Origin: Nitzschia sp. DOCU1
Lineage: Eukaryota; Bacillariophyta; Bacillariophyceae; Bacillariales; Bacillariaceae
Length of the DNA stretch: 64,000 nucleotides
Direction of reading: 5' to 3'
Assembly (NCBI GenBank): GCA_951394045.1
Contig: OX595995.1
Location: 620,001-684,000 of the forward strand
Shown here: positions 29,867 to 40,418 of the stretch, one piece after another
How positions within the stretch are numbered: position 1 is the first letter of the stretch
Layout of the letters: each line of letters opens with the position of its first letter
Made by a program: the position numbers and the translations under genes
The notes under the pieces: model-generated
Told to the model about the DNA's origin: nothing
The model's input: only the letters and a program-made list of their open reading frames with translations
Databases searched by the model: none

Positions 29867-32800
29867 ATGACATCGTCATCCATCCCCACGGACGCCGAAG
29901 TGGCCATGGATCGTTTTGTGAGTGCATCCAGCGCCGAAGACGCCCAGGCGAGTTTAACCAGTCTTATCGAGTTTCCTGATTTTCAAGCAACTTGGATCTG
30001 GAAACACGAAGATGTGGCCGAACATTTGGTGTACTTGTTGCAACACGGACACTTGAAAAGTAACAATGTGGAAGACAGTGAGAGTGTCACACTTGCTCTC
30101 AAGTTGTATGATCAATATTTGGTCCATGACAAAAACTCCACAAGACAACCCGAGCCGTCGCGGTTATTGGAAGCCTTGTTGGATGTCATGGATCGCACGA
30201 CAGCGTCCACGTATACACGCGTATTAGCCTTGCAAGTCTTGCAAAAGTTGTCCAAGCACAAGGATGCAATGGAACAGTGGCTGATTGCTCCCAATGGCAT
30301 TCATCGTTTGGCGGAAACTCTATGGAAGAATCTGGACAATCCCATGGAAGAAGCCGTTCGCACACAAGCCTTGGGGGTGGCCTTGGTGCTGGCGCAAGCG
30401 AGTCCGGCCATTGCCAAGATTTTCTTGTTTGTAGAAGAAGTCGAGACGCAACTTTTGGAAATGACGTGGCAAGTCTATGGTGGATTAACCAAGGGAAATC
30501 CAATGGTGGCGGATATTCTAGTCTTTATCAAAACGCTGGTACAACAAACCGACAAGGATCTGCACGATTTGGTGTGGCAACGACCGGCAGTCGTGCCCCG
30601 ATTGACGCAATTGTTGGATCTGCGAGGTGGGGATCAATATTTACACCCCGAACAGTATGAGGGCAAACGAGTCGTCAAGGCGGCGGAAGCGTCCAAGCAG
30701 AAAAAGCCTGCTGCTACCAAGCCGAAACTGGGGCCACTTTCGTCTCGGAATTTGGACGATGATGAAGAAGACGATCTTGATAACTTGTTACAGAGTGCCA
30801 CCAAGAAGAAAAAGAAGCCACAAGATGCTACCGCGGTTGAAAAGGATGACGCGCAATCGCCACTACCATCAGCAGAGATCGAAGATAAACGACCGAGACT
30901 ATTGGAGGAAGAAGAAGTGTTGGTGTCCTTGGTGCTCGATATTTTGGATTTATTGCTACAAGATGAAGGCCTGAGACGCACCGTATGGTCTACCTACGCT
31001 CCTGGTCTATGCGTATTCATTTGGCAAACGGCATTTCTGACGCCCCCACCCCCCACAGTCAAGCCATTTTGCGCATTTCCTTCGTCCAAGTTGCAACAAA
31101 AGGCAATACGATTAGCGGCTACCAAATTAGCAAATGCAGAATTTATGGACAAGTCATGGGGATTGGATGGAGTCTTGACTCTGGTGTGTACAGGCGGGGG
31201 CTTTGCCACGACCTTAGAGGACAAACTGGGAACCAGCCAAGCCGCATTGGCTGCGCTACGAAGTGTTTTGGATACGTCCCGGATTCATGAACTGTTATTG
31301 CATACCTTGGCACCGCCACCGATGGAAGAAGGAGCTCCACCGCCCAGTGTACCAGTAGTGCAAAAGTTGTGGAATACCGTCGCGGAGAATCTAGTGACTC
31401 CCGAGGTAACGGCGCCTACTCTGCTTTTGGATGATCAACGAACCATCTTTGTGTCGGGCGCACTGGGAGGGCTGTCAGTCTTTTTGGCAGACGAAGAGTC
31501 ACGAGAAATGCTCTTCAAGGCCACTCCGCCACCGGCTTCTTTGGATCACATGCTTGAAGTCCTAGTAGAAGATGCCACCAAGGACGAGCTGGACCAGCAC
31601 CAAAGCATACGACTGTGGTCCTTGGGGCGGTTCTTGTGTGAATACATTTGGGAAACCCCACGTCTAGTTCACACTCTGCTTAGCAGCTCGGCCTCTACAC
31701 ATTTGGCAAAATTGGCTACCATGTCAAACCCGAATCTCAAGCCACTCATCTACCTCCTGTTGGGCTTGTGCTTGGAATTCTTCCCCACCACGTCTACAGA
31801 GTGTGGAGGATGGACACCCGCGTCTATTTCGGAATTACTGCTGCAGACTGTCGGAATCAGTAAAGTCACCAAGGCGTTGGAGGGATTGAAAAAGCACATG
31901 CCGAAAGACGGGCTGTTACCCTGGAGTGTCTGCGAATTGGAAACTGAGCGCTGGCAAAAGTGGTACGAACAAGCCGTGTCGGCAGTTCGAAAGCGTATGG
32001 TCCGAGAAATGACTGGCAGCTCGATGAACGACGGGGATGAAAGTGACGAAGGCGAAACGACGTCCACGAGCCTTGTTACCGCTGATAGTGGTCACGCCGC
32101 TAGCAGCGCCAAGATTAAGCCGCTGAGACGAATGATTGAGCAGCAGGCTACCGAGCTTGAGGAGTTACGTGCGCAGCTAGAGAAAGCAGAGTCCAGACTG
32201 CAAGCTCAGGATCACCAACTAGAAACCTGGCAGCGGCGCATGAAGAGTACACCTACTGAACTTGATAGCATGTTGAATGAATTGACCACCAAGTCGGCTG
32301 CCTTGGAGGAAGAAATTTTGAGTCTAAAGAATGACGCCAAACGTTCGCAAGAACGTCATTCCGAACAGTTGGCAGTGCTAACGAAGAATCTAGATGAATC
32401 TCGGGAAGACGCCACAAAAGCACGTTCCTCGGAACAAGAAGCCAAGGACGAACGAGATCGCATGGAGCAAGAATTGCAAGCTGTGAGTCAAGCGTACGCC
32501 AATTTGGAAGAAGAGTACCGTAGATCGTCTGCCACCACTGCAGGTGGAGCTCCAACGGGAGAGTCAGCCTCTTCCTCTCAGCAAGCGCAAGGCGAAGCCT
32601 CGACTCCTTCGGCTCCCTTTTCTCCTGGCGGCTCGACCGAGGTGTCCACCTTGCGGGCTGAAAATGAACGGCTGCGTCAAGACGCTCGGGCTGCCGACGA
32701 GTGGATGGCCATGGCCGTCAATAATATGAATGCCATGGGAGCTCATACAGGCCAGCTACAACAAGAAATCACTTCTTTAAAGGCTCAACTGGAGGCGGCA

Positions 32801-35800
32801 CATCAGTCAATGGCAGCCGGAGCGTCGCATCAAGAGCAGGCACTGCGGCAAGAAATTGACCGGTTGGCCCAGCAAGAACAAGGCGTCCGACACGAAATGG
32901 AGCAAGCTACCAGTCAACTACGCGAGTTGGTGTCCTCTCTGGAATCTCAAGTCCAGGAAGGCCACAATGAAGCCAAGTCATTGCGAGAACAACTGCAGGT
33001 TGCCGAAGGTCAAAAGGCTGTGGACATTCAACTGGCCGTGTCGGCCTCCGAGGAGAAATGGAGAAAGGCCTACGATCAGTTGGAGCAAGAAAAAGTGGTC
33101 CTGGAGCAAAGGCTACAGCAAACCCAAGCCGCTGCTTCTACCATCGGCAGCCCGGCTCCCTCTTCGGTCGACGATCCCAACCAATCGCTCCAGATCCTGC
33201 AACTTAAGAGTGAGCTAGAATCCAAAGCTTCTCAGATCATTTCTCTTCAAGCGGCGTTGGACGAAGCCCGAAAGTCGCCGCCCGCTCCCTACTCTCCTTC
33301 ACCTCTGTCTCAAGTAGCCAGTGATGACGCAGTCAATCAGCAGCTCGAGGCAGCTCGTAAGGAGATTGAAGAAGTTCGCCATCGAGGTCAGGAAGACATT
33401 TATAAGAAAGAAGCTATCATTCGAGAATTGGAAGACCGCCTTGGCAGTGGCCTTGGGCCCTACAAGGTCGAAGATATCCGGGAACGCGACGAGGAAATCG
33501 AAGAGCTCAGAGTCGCGAACGAAGCTGCTCAAGAATGGATGGCCAAAGCTGTGGAACACCACCAGCTACTTCAGGAACAGGTTGCTGCCTTGACCGAAGA
33601 GAAGGCCACGCTTGCGGCCCAGCTGCAACAAGGTTTTTCCTTGAATGTTAATGATGCGGCTGTAAAGTTGCTGGAGGGTGAATTGAAAGAGAAGAATACT
33701 CAACTGGAACATCTTTCAACGCAGCTGTCCAAGAGGGAAGCGGAGCTCAATTCGCTACGGGAAGATTTTGAAGCTAGCCAGTCAATGCAGGAGAACATGG
33801 GTATTGCCCGGGAGGATGTACAAGTGCTACAGAAGCAATTGGAAGAAGCCCATGCTAGGGTGGCTGAGCTTGAATCCAAGATGGACGGCGATGCGCTCTA
33901 TGAGGAAAACGAGAAACTCAGCGCTGCTAATTCGGACCTGGAAAATCGTCTTCAAGAATTCCAATCGTGGACTGATCTGGCACAATCCAAGATTGCGGAG
34001 CTTTTGGCCGCAAAGGAGCAAGCCGACAAGGTTTTATCGGAGTTTCGAGAACAGCTTCAAGCAAAAGACCTGGAAATTTCTACCATAAAGGCCCAGGTGG
34101 GTAAGGCAGAGCCTCCCGCGCTTCCTGCAGAGACTGAGGCTGATCGAAGTGTTATCGAACAGTTGCAATCGGAAATGCAGGCTCTCAAGGCTGCCAACGT
34201 AGACCTCTCCAACGAACGCAACACTTTGAGCACGAACTATACCGAATTGGAATCGGATTACAAGGCGTTGCAGTCTTGGACAGAAGGAGCACAGCAGAGG
34301 ATCTTCGAAGTCGTCACGGCCAAGGAAAGGCTGGAGTCCGAGCTTCAAGAGCTCAGGTCGCAGCTTTCGATGGCGTCACAATCCAAGGAAGCTGAAAGAT
34401 CGTCGGACGCCTCATTGCCTATGCCGGGAACAACGTTTGAGGATAGTGAAGAGAATTTAGGCGCTTCGTTGAGCAAAGATGACAAAGCCTTCTTCGGAGG
34501 CAACGACCGTGAAGCCGAGACCGAGATTAGGGTACAGGAGCTGGAACAAGAACTGCAAAGGAAGGACGAAGAATTGCGCGCGGCCTTGGAGACTCTGGAC
34601 AACGACGCTGATGTCGTTCAACAGTGGACTGATCGCGTTGCAGAGCTCGAGGCAATTATTGCGTCGCTCCAGACCCAGTCACAAGAGCAAGAAGCGGAAG
34701 CTAATGATGCGATTACTGAATGGCAGGAATCCTATGCTGACATCTCGAAGAAATGCGTGGAACTCGAAGACGAAGTTAAAAGGCTGAAAGAACAAATTCC
34801 GGAAGCTGTCTTGACGAAATCGGACCATGCTGCATCAAATTTGACTCCGTCGGATGAGCATAAAGTGCTCAACGCTTCACCATCAGATGCCGCTGCCTTC
34901 TTCGGCGGCGACCCTGGCGATACTACAATGTCTGTTGCGGAATCGAACGAGAAGTTGTGCGGGGCCGAGGAAGACGCTCGGGCGACCGAGGACGCTTTGG
35001 GTGACGAAGATCAAGAGGTCCAGAGGTTACGGCAAGAGCTTCAGGCAGCTAATGAAGCGCTCGATTCAGGCAACGATGTTATTCGTCAGTGGGAAGACAG
35101 AGTTACTGAACTCGAAGGCACTATTCTATCGCTTACAACTCAGATCGAAGAGGAGCAAAACGAGGCCAACCAAGTCATTTCTCAGTGGCAAGAGAGCTAT
35201 AACGCCGCCGACCAAAGATGCACAGAGCTTGAGCAACAAATTGCAGAGCTTCGAGCCGACAATCCGGGTGCTCAACGCGACGAACGATCAATACAGCTCT
35301 TGCAATCACAACTTGAAGAAAAGGAGGAGGAAATAGCACAAATGAAGAAACAACTCGCGGTTGAGTCCATGCCGGCTACTGCAGCTTCGCATTCTGGGAG
35401 CGACGATGCATTTGCATTCTTTGGAGATCATTCGCAAGATCCCCAAAACCATGTGGACAAAGTCGGCGAAAGACCCGAAGCATCGAAATCGGTGCCGCTG
35501 GACGATAGTGCAAGTGTACAACACTTGGAACGAAAGGTGTCGGAGCTTGAGCTTGTAATTTCAACCCTGCAGAGCCAAATGCAAGACCAACAGAGTAATA
35601 GCGACCTCATGATATCGCAGCTACAGGAGAGCAAGACGGAAGTGGAGGGTAGATTGTCGAGCCTTTCCTTAGAACTCGAGTCGATTAGGCAAGAAAAGGT
35701 GGCGCTCGAGGAGCAGAAGCAGGCTTTCGAGTCCTCGCATGCAACCAGCGAAAGTTCTCCGACCTCGTCGCAAGGAGCAATGGCGGAATTGCTCCTCGCT

Positions 35801-38800
35801 AAAGAGCAAGAGCTTCAAGATGCTAACGAGACTCTTGCGGAAGCCGAAGAAGCGGTCAAGCAATGGGCATTGCGGTCTGACGAGCTGGAGGCGGAGATAT
35901 CCACACTTAATGCACAAATTGACGAGCTTCGTCGCCAATCCGAGACTTACCATGGGCGCTGCGACCAGTTGGAAGCAGAGGTTATAGCCGAGCGGGGAGG
36001 AAAACTCTCGGCCGAGAAGCAAGGCGAATCGTTGTCTTCGAAGGCCGGGCAGCTGGAAGTCGAATTGGAGGGCGTTAGGTCAGCACTCGAGAAAGCACAG
36101 TCACAGCTAGCGGATCTAGAAGAACAAAATTCTTTGCTGCAATCTACCTTGAACTCGAACAACGCTACGACTCCAGAGCTTACTTCGACGTTGCAGGAGA
36201 GAGACCGAGAAATCGCCTCGCTGAAGGAAACCCTCCTTATGGACGAACAGGTCATTCAGCAGTGGGAAGATCGTGTACAGCTGTTGGAAGAAAGCATTGC
36301 ACAGCTACAAAATCAGCTCGAGGAGCACGAAAAGGAAGCCAACATGGCGATTGAGCAGTGGCAGCAAACATACTCCGATCTAGACGTAAAGTTCAATGCT
36401 ACGGAGGCAGAGCTAGCGAAAAATGCTGAGAAGTTGGCTGACCGTGATTGGACAGTGGAGCAGCTCCAGGCAGAAGTTAGGGAGTACCGAAACCAGCTGG
36501 ATTCTGTTCGTGGCACGTCGGCAGACAAAGAGCAGCTCGAAGAGGAACTTGCTGTCGAAAGGGGGCGCCACAAAGAGGCCCGAGAAGAAGTGGAAACTCT
36601 TTCAAAGTCTCTTGAAGCGACCAAGAACGAACTATCCGAATTTCGAATTGAGTCTGAAGTGGTTATTGGGCAGTGGACAGGTAAGTGTTTGGGGTGTTTG
36701 TTACGTATCCACGGAAACAACATAATCGCTAAACCTCATCATCCATTTCCTACAGATCGCGTCGAAGAGCTGGAAAGCAAAATTTCTCTACTCGAGGCAC
36801 AACTGTCCGAGCAGGAATCGGATGCGAATGAAGCTATTTCCAGCTGGGAGGCCAAGGCAGATGAGCTCGAGCGTGAACTTGATGTGGTAAGCGAGAAGTT
36901 GAAAAACACGACGGCAGAGCTGGACGCCCGAAATGGAGAAGCCGAGAAGCTGGAACGGGAAATATCGGAGCTCTCTGAGAATCTCGAGAGCCTGAAATCC
37001 ACCGTTGAAACCTTAGAAGACGAACGGCGTCAGAGCGTAGACTCTCTATCTTCCATCGAGGAGCAATTGACAAACTTGCAGACCAGATGTGATGAGCTTC
37101 AAGCAACCGAGGAAGTCATGGGTAGAGAGCTTCAAGATACTTTAAAGGAATTGCAGGAAGTTAAAGCAGAACGCGACAGGGTTAAAGAAATCCAAGCCTC
37201 CAAGTCGCGGGAGAAATTGGAAGACGAACGCGACCGACTGACGGTTGTGATTGCTCAACTTGAAGAGGAATTGAATGAGGCCAACAACATGGTTCAAGCC
37301 CATATCACCGATGGTGCATCCGACCGGGCCGCTGAGGCCGCTGGGCAGGCACTTCGAGATGAAATCGATGAGCTGCGGATGCAAATGCGGGAGCTTCGAT
37401 CGGTTGCCGATGAGGAACGGTACAAGCGCGAGACCGCCGAGCACGAAATCGAACGACTTCGAGATGATATCGCAGCCCTTGTTTCGTTGAATGAGCATGA
37501 ATGCACGGGCGATGAAATCCAGCAACGGACTGCCAAGGCCGTGGAGCGTCTCAAGATGAAGGAGCGAATCGAAATTGATCAACTTCGCAAGTCCCTCTAT
37601 CGGTCTATCGAAGAGGTGGAGGCCGCCAGGGCAGCGGAGAAGGAGGCCAACGAGCACCTTGCCAAGATTCGTCTTCAGACTGCGGTTGGTGAGCAAGAGA
37701 TCATTGCCGCCAAATCGGAGATCAATTTTCTGACGCAGGCCTTGGAAGAGCTTCGCATGAACGAAGAAAGCAAGCGCGCTTCTTTGGAGTACCGCATTGG
37801 ATCTTTGGAGGACGAAAATGATGTTCTCCGTCGTTATCATTCATCTGAGCTCGAGACAGTTCGAAATGAACTCGCTCAAGTTGGAATGGAGAAGGATCGA
37901 ATCCTGCATCAGCTGAAAGAGAGCCAGAAGACGAATTCGGCCCTTGTCATCGCTGCCTCCAAAGCCGAAACAATTGAGTCTTTCGATGACAGTGACTTCG
38001 AGGCCGAAGTCTCCAAGCTCCGCATCGAAAATGCACACCTCCTAACCGTTGCGGCTGACGATAAGGCACGGGCCGAACGCCGGCTGCGAGAGGTGCTTGC
38101 GGCCCATCGAGCTACGGCAGAAGCGGATACGATTCTGGAACACGAGCTACGGTTGGCCGCAGAAGCCACGATCCAATCGCTGAAGGCCCAGCTGGAAGAG
38201 CTTCGACATACGGAACGCAGAGATGGCGGCATCCGTGATGATGGTCATCGCGCGGCTACTCAACAGAGAGTAGAGAAACTCGCCGCTGAGTTAGATGGGT
38301 TGCGAAACGAATTGCAAAAGGCTAAGAAAGAGAATTCGTCACTCAAGGCCAAGATGGAACAAGCTGCAAGTAAGGCGAAGGCAGAAATCCTCTCTCTTAC
38401 GGAAGAGTGCAGGCAAGCCCAGGCCAAGGCCCACAAATATGAGCGTGAAGGTCGATTCGACGCTGCAGTCATGTCGGAAGTTGCTAAGCTCCGAGCCGCT
38501 CCTGATGTAAGGGAAACACCCAATGGGGAATGGAGGCTAGTTACGAATAATGAGAATGATGATCCGGCTATGGAGAGAGCAGAAGCGCCGCTCGTGGGCG
38601 CCGAGACATATGACCTGATACGAAGGCAGAAAGAAGAGATGCAAGAGGAAAGAAAGATGTATCTGGAGGTCCTAGAGGAACATGAAGATCTGTTGGCCTT
38701 GCTGGCGCAGCATGATCTGGAGCGAGAATGTCTCAAAGAGGCCTTGTCTAAGGCGGCGGGGGTAGACGCTGTTGAGGAAGTATTGCGGAGTGCGGAAGAG

Positions 38801-38842
38801 AAAGCGCTGGCGCAGTTTGGCAATATCATCAGGGTAGCATAG
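29867..38842 (+). CDS. Giant Uso1/p115-like golgin with very long coiled coil
   Basis: Predicted 2966 residues in two exons (29867-36680, 36756-38842). The start is ATG 29867 (MTSSSIPTDAEVAMDRF). Residues ~1-740 are helical armadillo-like sequence resembling the Uso1/p115 globular head (LVLDILDLLLQDEGL; PNLKPLIYLLLGLCLEFF before the coiled coil), with an acidic, Lys-rich insert around 300. From ~775 to the end is almost continuous heptad coiled coil rich in E, Q, L, K. At least four diverged repeats carry QW-x-DR-V-x-x-LE, then EANxxI-x-W-QxxY. Three linkers contain AFFGG-like motifs. p115 is ~960 residues, so the coil is greatly extended. Likely a vesicle tether at the Golgi (inference). The intron is described separately. 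Another long coiled-coil class (CENP-E-, NUMA-like) is the main alternative. Confidence 0.8.
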   Translation: MTSSSIPTDAEVAMDRFVSASSAEDAQASLTSLIEFPDFQATWIWKHEDVAEHLVYLLQHGHLKSNNVEDSESVTLALKLYDQYLVHDKNSTRQPEPSRLLEALLDVMDRTTASTYTRVLALQVLQKLSKHKDAMEQWLIAPNGIHRLAETLWKNLDNPMEEAVRTQALGVALVLAQASPAIAKIFLFVEEVETQLLEMTWQVYGGLTKGNPMVADILVFIKTLVQQTDKDLHDLVWQRPAVVPRLTQLLDLRGGDQYLHPEQYEGKRVVKAAEASKQKKPAATKPKLGPLSSRNLDDDEEDDLDNLLQSATKKKKKPQDATAVEKDDAQSPLPSAEIEDKRPRLLEEEEVLVSLVLDILDLLLQDEGLRRTVWSTYAPGLCVFIWQTAFLTPPPPTVKPFCAFPSSKLQQKAIRLAATKLANAEFMDKSWGLDGVLTLVCTGGGFATTLEDKLGTSQAALAALRSVLDTSRIHELLLHTLAPPPMEEGAPPPSVPVVQKLWNTVAENLVTPEVTAPTLLLDDQRTIFVSGALGGLSVFLADEESREMLFKATPPPASLDHMLEVLVEDATKDELDQHQSIRLWSLGRFLCEYIWETPRLVHTLLSSSASTHLAKLATMSNPNLKPLIYLLLGLCLEFFPTTSTECGGWTPASISELLLQTVGISKVTKALEGLKKHMPKDGLLPWSVCELETERWQKWYEQAVSAVRKRMVREMTGSSMNDGDESDEGETTSTSLVTADSGHAASSAKIKPLRRMIEQQATELEELRAQLEKAESRLQAQDHQLETWQRRMKSTPTELDSMLNELTTKSAALEEEILSLKNDAKRSQERHSEQLAVLTKNLDESREDATKARSSEQEAKDERDRMEQELQAVSQAYANLEEEYRRSSATTAGGAPTGESASSSQQAQGEASTPSAPFSPGGSTEVSTLRAENERLRQDARAADEWMAMAVNNMNAMGAHTGQLQQEITSLKAQLEAAHQSMAAGASHQEQALRQEIDRLAQQEQGVRHEMEQATSQLRELVSSLESQVQEGHNEAKSLREQLQVAEGQKAVDIQLAVSASEEKWRKAYDQLEQEKVVLEQRLQQTQAAASTIGSPAPSSVDDPNQSLQILQLKSELESKASQIISLQAALDEARKSPPAPYSPSPLSQVASDDAVNQQLEAARKEIEEVRHRGQEDIYKKEAIIRELEDRLGSGLGPYKVEDIRERDEEIEELRVANEAAQEWMAKAVEHHQLLQEQVAALTEEKATLAAQLQQGFSLNVNDAAVKLLEGELKEKNTQLEHLSTQLSKREAELNSLREDFEASQSMQENMGIAREDVQVLQKQLEEAHARVAELESKMDGDALYEENEKLSAANSDLENRLQEFQSWTDLAQSKIAELLAAKEQADKVLSEFREQLQAKDLEISTIKAQVGKAEPPALPAETEADRSVIEQLQSEMQALKAANVDLSNERNTLSTNYTELESDYKALQSWTEGAQQRIFEVVTAKERLESELQELRSQLSMASQSKEAERSSDASLPMPGTTFEDSEENLGASLSKDDKAFFGGNDREAETEIRVQELEQELQRKDEELRAALETLDNDADVVQQWTDRVAELEAIIASLQTQSQEQEAEANDAITEWQESYADISKKCVELEDEVKRLKEQIPEAVLTKSDHAASNLTPSDEHKVLNASPSDAAAFFGGDPGDTTMSVAESNEKLCGAEEDARATEDALGDEDQEVQRLRQELQAANEALDSGNDVIRQWEDRVTELEGTILSLTTQIEEEQNEANQVISQWQESYNAADQRCTELEQQIAELRADNPGAQRDERSIQLLQSQLEEKEEEIAQMKKQLAVESMPATAASHSGSDDAFAFFGDHSQDPQNHVDKVGERPEASKSVPLDDSASVQHLERKVSELELVISTLQSQMQDQQSNSDLMISQLQESKTEVEGRLSSLSLELESIRQEKVALEEQKQAFESSHATSESSPTSSQGAMAELLLAKEQELQDANETLAEAEEAVKQWALRSDELEAEISTLNAQIDELRRQSETYHGRCDQLEAEVIAERGGKLSAEKQGESLSSKAGQLEVELEGVRSALEKAQSQLADLEEQNSLLQSTLNSNNATTPELTSTLQERDREIASLKETLLMDEQVIQQWEDRVQLLEESIAQLQNQLEEHEKEANMAIEQWQQTYSDLDVKFNATEAELAKNAEKLADRDWTVEQLQAEVREYRNQLDSVRGTSADKEQLEEELAVERGRHKEAREEVETLSKSLEATKNELSEFRIESEVVIGQWTGKCLGCLLRIHGNNIIAKPHHPFPTDRVEELESKISLLEAQLSEQESDANEAISSWEAKADELERELDVVSEKLKNTTAELDARNGEAEKLEREISELSENLESLKSTVETLEDERRQSVDSLSSIEEQLTNLQTRCDELQATEEVMGRELQDTLKELQEVKAERDRVKEIQASKSREKLEDERDRLTVVIAQLEEELNEANNMVQAHITDGASDRAAEAAGQALRDEIDELRMQMRELRSVADEERYKRETAEHEIERLRDDIAALVSLNEHECTGDEIQQRTAKAVERLKMKERIEIDQLRKSLYRSIEEVEAARAAEKEANEHLAKIRLQTAVGEQEIIAAKSEINFLTQALEELRMNEESKRASLEYRIGSLEDENDVLRRYHSSELETVRNELAQVGMEKDRILHQLKESQKTNSALVIAASKAETIESFDDSDFEAEVSKLRIENAHLLTVAADDKARAERRLREVLAAHRATAEADTILEHELRLAAEATIQSLKAQLEELRHTERRDGGIRDDGHRAATQQRVEKLAAELDGLRNELQKAKKENSSLKAKMEQAASKAKAEILSLTEECRQAQAKAHKYEREGRFDAAVMSEVAKLRAAPDVRETPNGEWRLVTNNENDDPAMERAEAPLVGAETYDLIRRQKEEMQEERKMYLEVLEEHEDLLALLAQHDLERECLKEALSKAAGVDAVEEVLRSAEEKALAQFGNIIRVA
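36681..36755 (+). other. Stop-free, frame-preserving intron in the golgin
   Basis: 75 nt, donor CAG/GTAAGT, acceptor TTTCCTACAG/AT, phase 1. It is a multiple of three and has no in-frame stop. Splicing yields QWTDRVEELE, matching the same repeat motif elsewhere in the protein (QQWTDRVAELE); retention would insert 25 residues including CLGCLL. Confidence 0.9.
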
Positions 38843-39128
38843 AGTAGTCGCCCCTCAACACCGATAGATGTGGTAGTAGACAATTTTGAATGAACTTTGC
38901 TGTTCTACTAGCTACAATTACTTGCAGGTTATGTCGTGTTGGACTCTCACAAGATATGGACCCCCGCAGTCATGCCGAGCGCTGCGAACCGCGGATTTAG
39001 TACAGAGACAGTATCCCAGTCGCAGTTCGGAGTGTACCGCTGTAAATCTTGAGCCGTGCCACAAAGCGCATGCTCTGTCGTCCCCATATATCCATCACGT
39101 TTCAAAAGACAGTTTGTTCTCGACCACT
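38843..39128. other. Convergent intergenic spacer
   Basis: 286 bases between the golgin stop and the stop of the PH-like gene. Nothing recognised; it should contain both 3' ends. Confidence 0.3.
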
Positions 39129-40418
39129 CTAGACTTCCACCAACATTTCCGACGGATTGGGATAGTTTGGAGTGGACGAGCTTCCACTGGAGCGTACAGC
39201 GGAAGCTGGCGGTCCCATGTTGGGGCGAGATGACACAGCAGCACGACCGATACCACCACCAGTCCCTCCATATCCATTGCCTACGCTACTGTTGACGAGA
39301 GATGGATCCGGACTTGCCTCGTACAAAGCTCTCCAATCTTCATTCGCATGCACATCGTCAAGAATCATACTGAAACAGCTGACAAGAGCGTCTCGTTCCA
39401 GCTTTGAGTTGGCTTGTAGATCCAACGAACCATTCTGCGTCAGTAAAGAAAAGCAGGAAGCATCGGGGACCTTAATGTCGTCGAGACGTTGAAGCGCATT
39501 CGTCTTCTTTCCCACGTCAATATACAATACATTTGTCAATGCAATACGATGAATGGATCCTCGCATCAAGACAATAGAGACTTGACCCGATTGGTTGGGA
39601 ACACGACGAGGGAATTCTGTTTGCCAAGTGACCGATTTTGTTTCATCGTCCAACTTGATCCATACGCGTTTGGGGTCACAGTGGACACCATGTGCCACTA
39701 GACGAATGCCACGACCCTGCAGTCGTCCCATGGTTTCAGCGATAATCTTGTTGGGAGGAATCTTTTTCAGTGCGGGGTGTTCCGGGCTGGGAGGATTGTT
39801 GGCAGAACGACCGGGAGGTCTAGAACTCACTGGGGTAACAGGAGGATAACTTCCTTCGATACTAGACATAGTCGAGGAAGCTTGTAGGATCGGAGGAGCC
39901 CCGGCGGCCGAAGCCGGACGTCTGGGTAGAGAACCACCGTCCCCACCAGCATCGCTCATGCTTTGATTGGCAGGTAACCAATAGCCTGCGGCCGGCATGT
40001 CTCCATCCGTCCTTCGAGCATAGCGCTTGCGATTGGCATTACAATAACGTTTTCGGAATCCTCGGGGCGACAACAAATATAGAACCCAACATGCCAATGA
40101 GATACCTAGAAAGCTGGTGTAAGACCAAATGGTTTCGGGGATGGGGTTTAGATCCTGAAGCGTCAGTTCACTCGATGGGGGCGACAACATAACGACAGAA
40201 GCAGAATCATAACCCCCTGCTTGTTTCTGCGGTGACTGCGGAACAGCTACCAGTGTTAATGGCTGTTGTTGTTGACCATATTGCGGCATGCCTCGTTCCT
40301 GGGCCACTAAATCCACTTTGTAATATCGGTGTTGATTCGATTGTTCCTCATCTTCTCTCTGTTGCAAACGACGCCTTCGTACTGAAGAGCGAGTTATCGA
40401 CTCGACACTCGACCCCAT
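39129..40418 (-). CDS. Single-pass membrane protein with a PH-like C-terminal domain
   Basis: Predicted 429 residues. The N-terminal ~85 are polar (RRRRLQQRE, a Gln run). One hydrophobic helix, about residues 95-114 (TIWSYTSFLGISLACWVLYL), is followed by basic RGFRKRYC. After a disordered Pro/Ser stretch (roughly 140-215) comes a C-terminal domain, about 225-375, with a PH/GRAM-like course: RVWIKLDDETKSVTWQTE, VLYIDVGKKT and a final helix ERDALVSCFSMILDDV. The TM topology is not determined. Likely binds lipid or protein at a membrane (inference from fold). Confidence 0.6.
   Translation of the reverse strand: MGSSVESITRSSVRRRRLQQREDEEQSNQHRYYKVDLVAQERGMPQYGQQQQPLTLVAVPQSPQKQAGGYDSASVVMLSPPSSELTLQDLNPIPETIWSYTSFLGISLACWVLYLLSPRGFRKRYCNANRKRYARRTDGDMPAAGYWLPANQSMSDAGGDGGSLPRRPASAAGAPPILQASSTMSSIEGSYPPVTPVSSRPPGRSANNPPSPEHPALKKIPPNKIIAETMGRLQGRGIRLVAHGVHCDPKRVWIKLDDETKSVTWQTEFPRRVPNQSGQVSIVLMRGSIHRIALTNVLYIDVGKKTNALQRLDDIKVPDASCFSLLTQNGSLDLQANSKLERDALVSCFSMILDDVHANEDWRALYEASPDPSLVNSSVGNGYGGTGGGIGRAAVSSRPNMGPPASAVRSSGSSSTPNYPNPSEMLVEV

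Noticed and set aside
38260..38883. Long minus-strand Ser-rich frames under the golgin (several, 60-230 codons)
   Set aside because: These mirror coiled-coil codon bias on the opposite strand; not independent genes.
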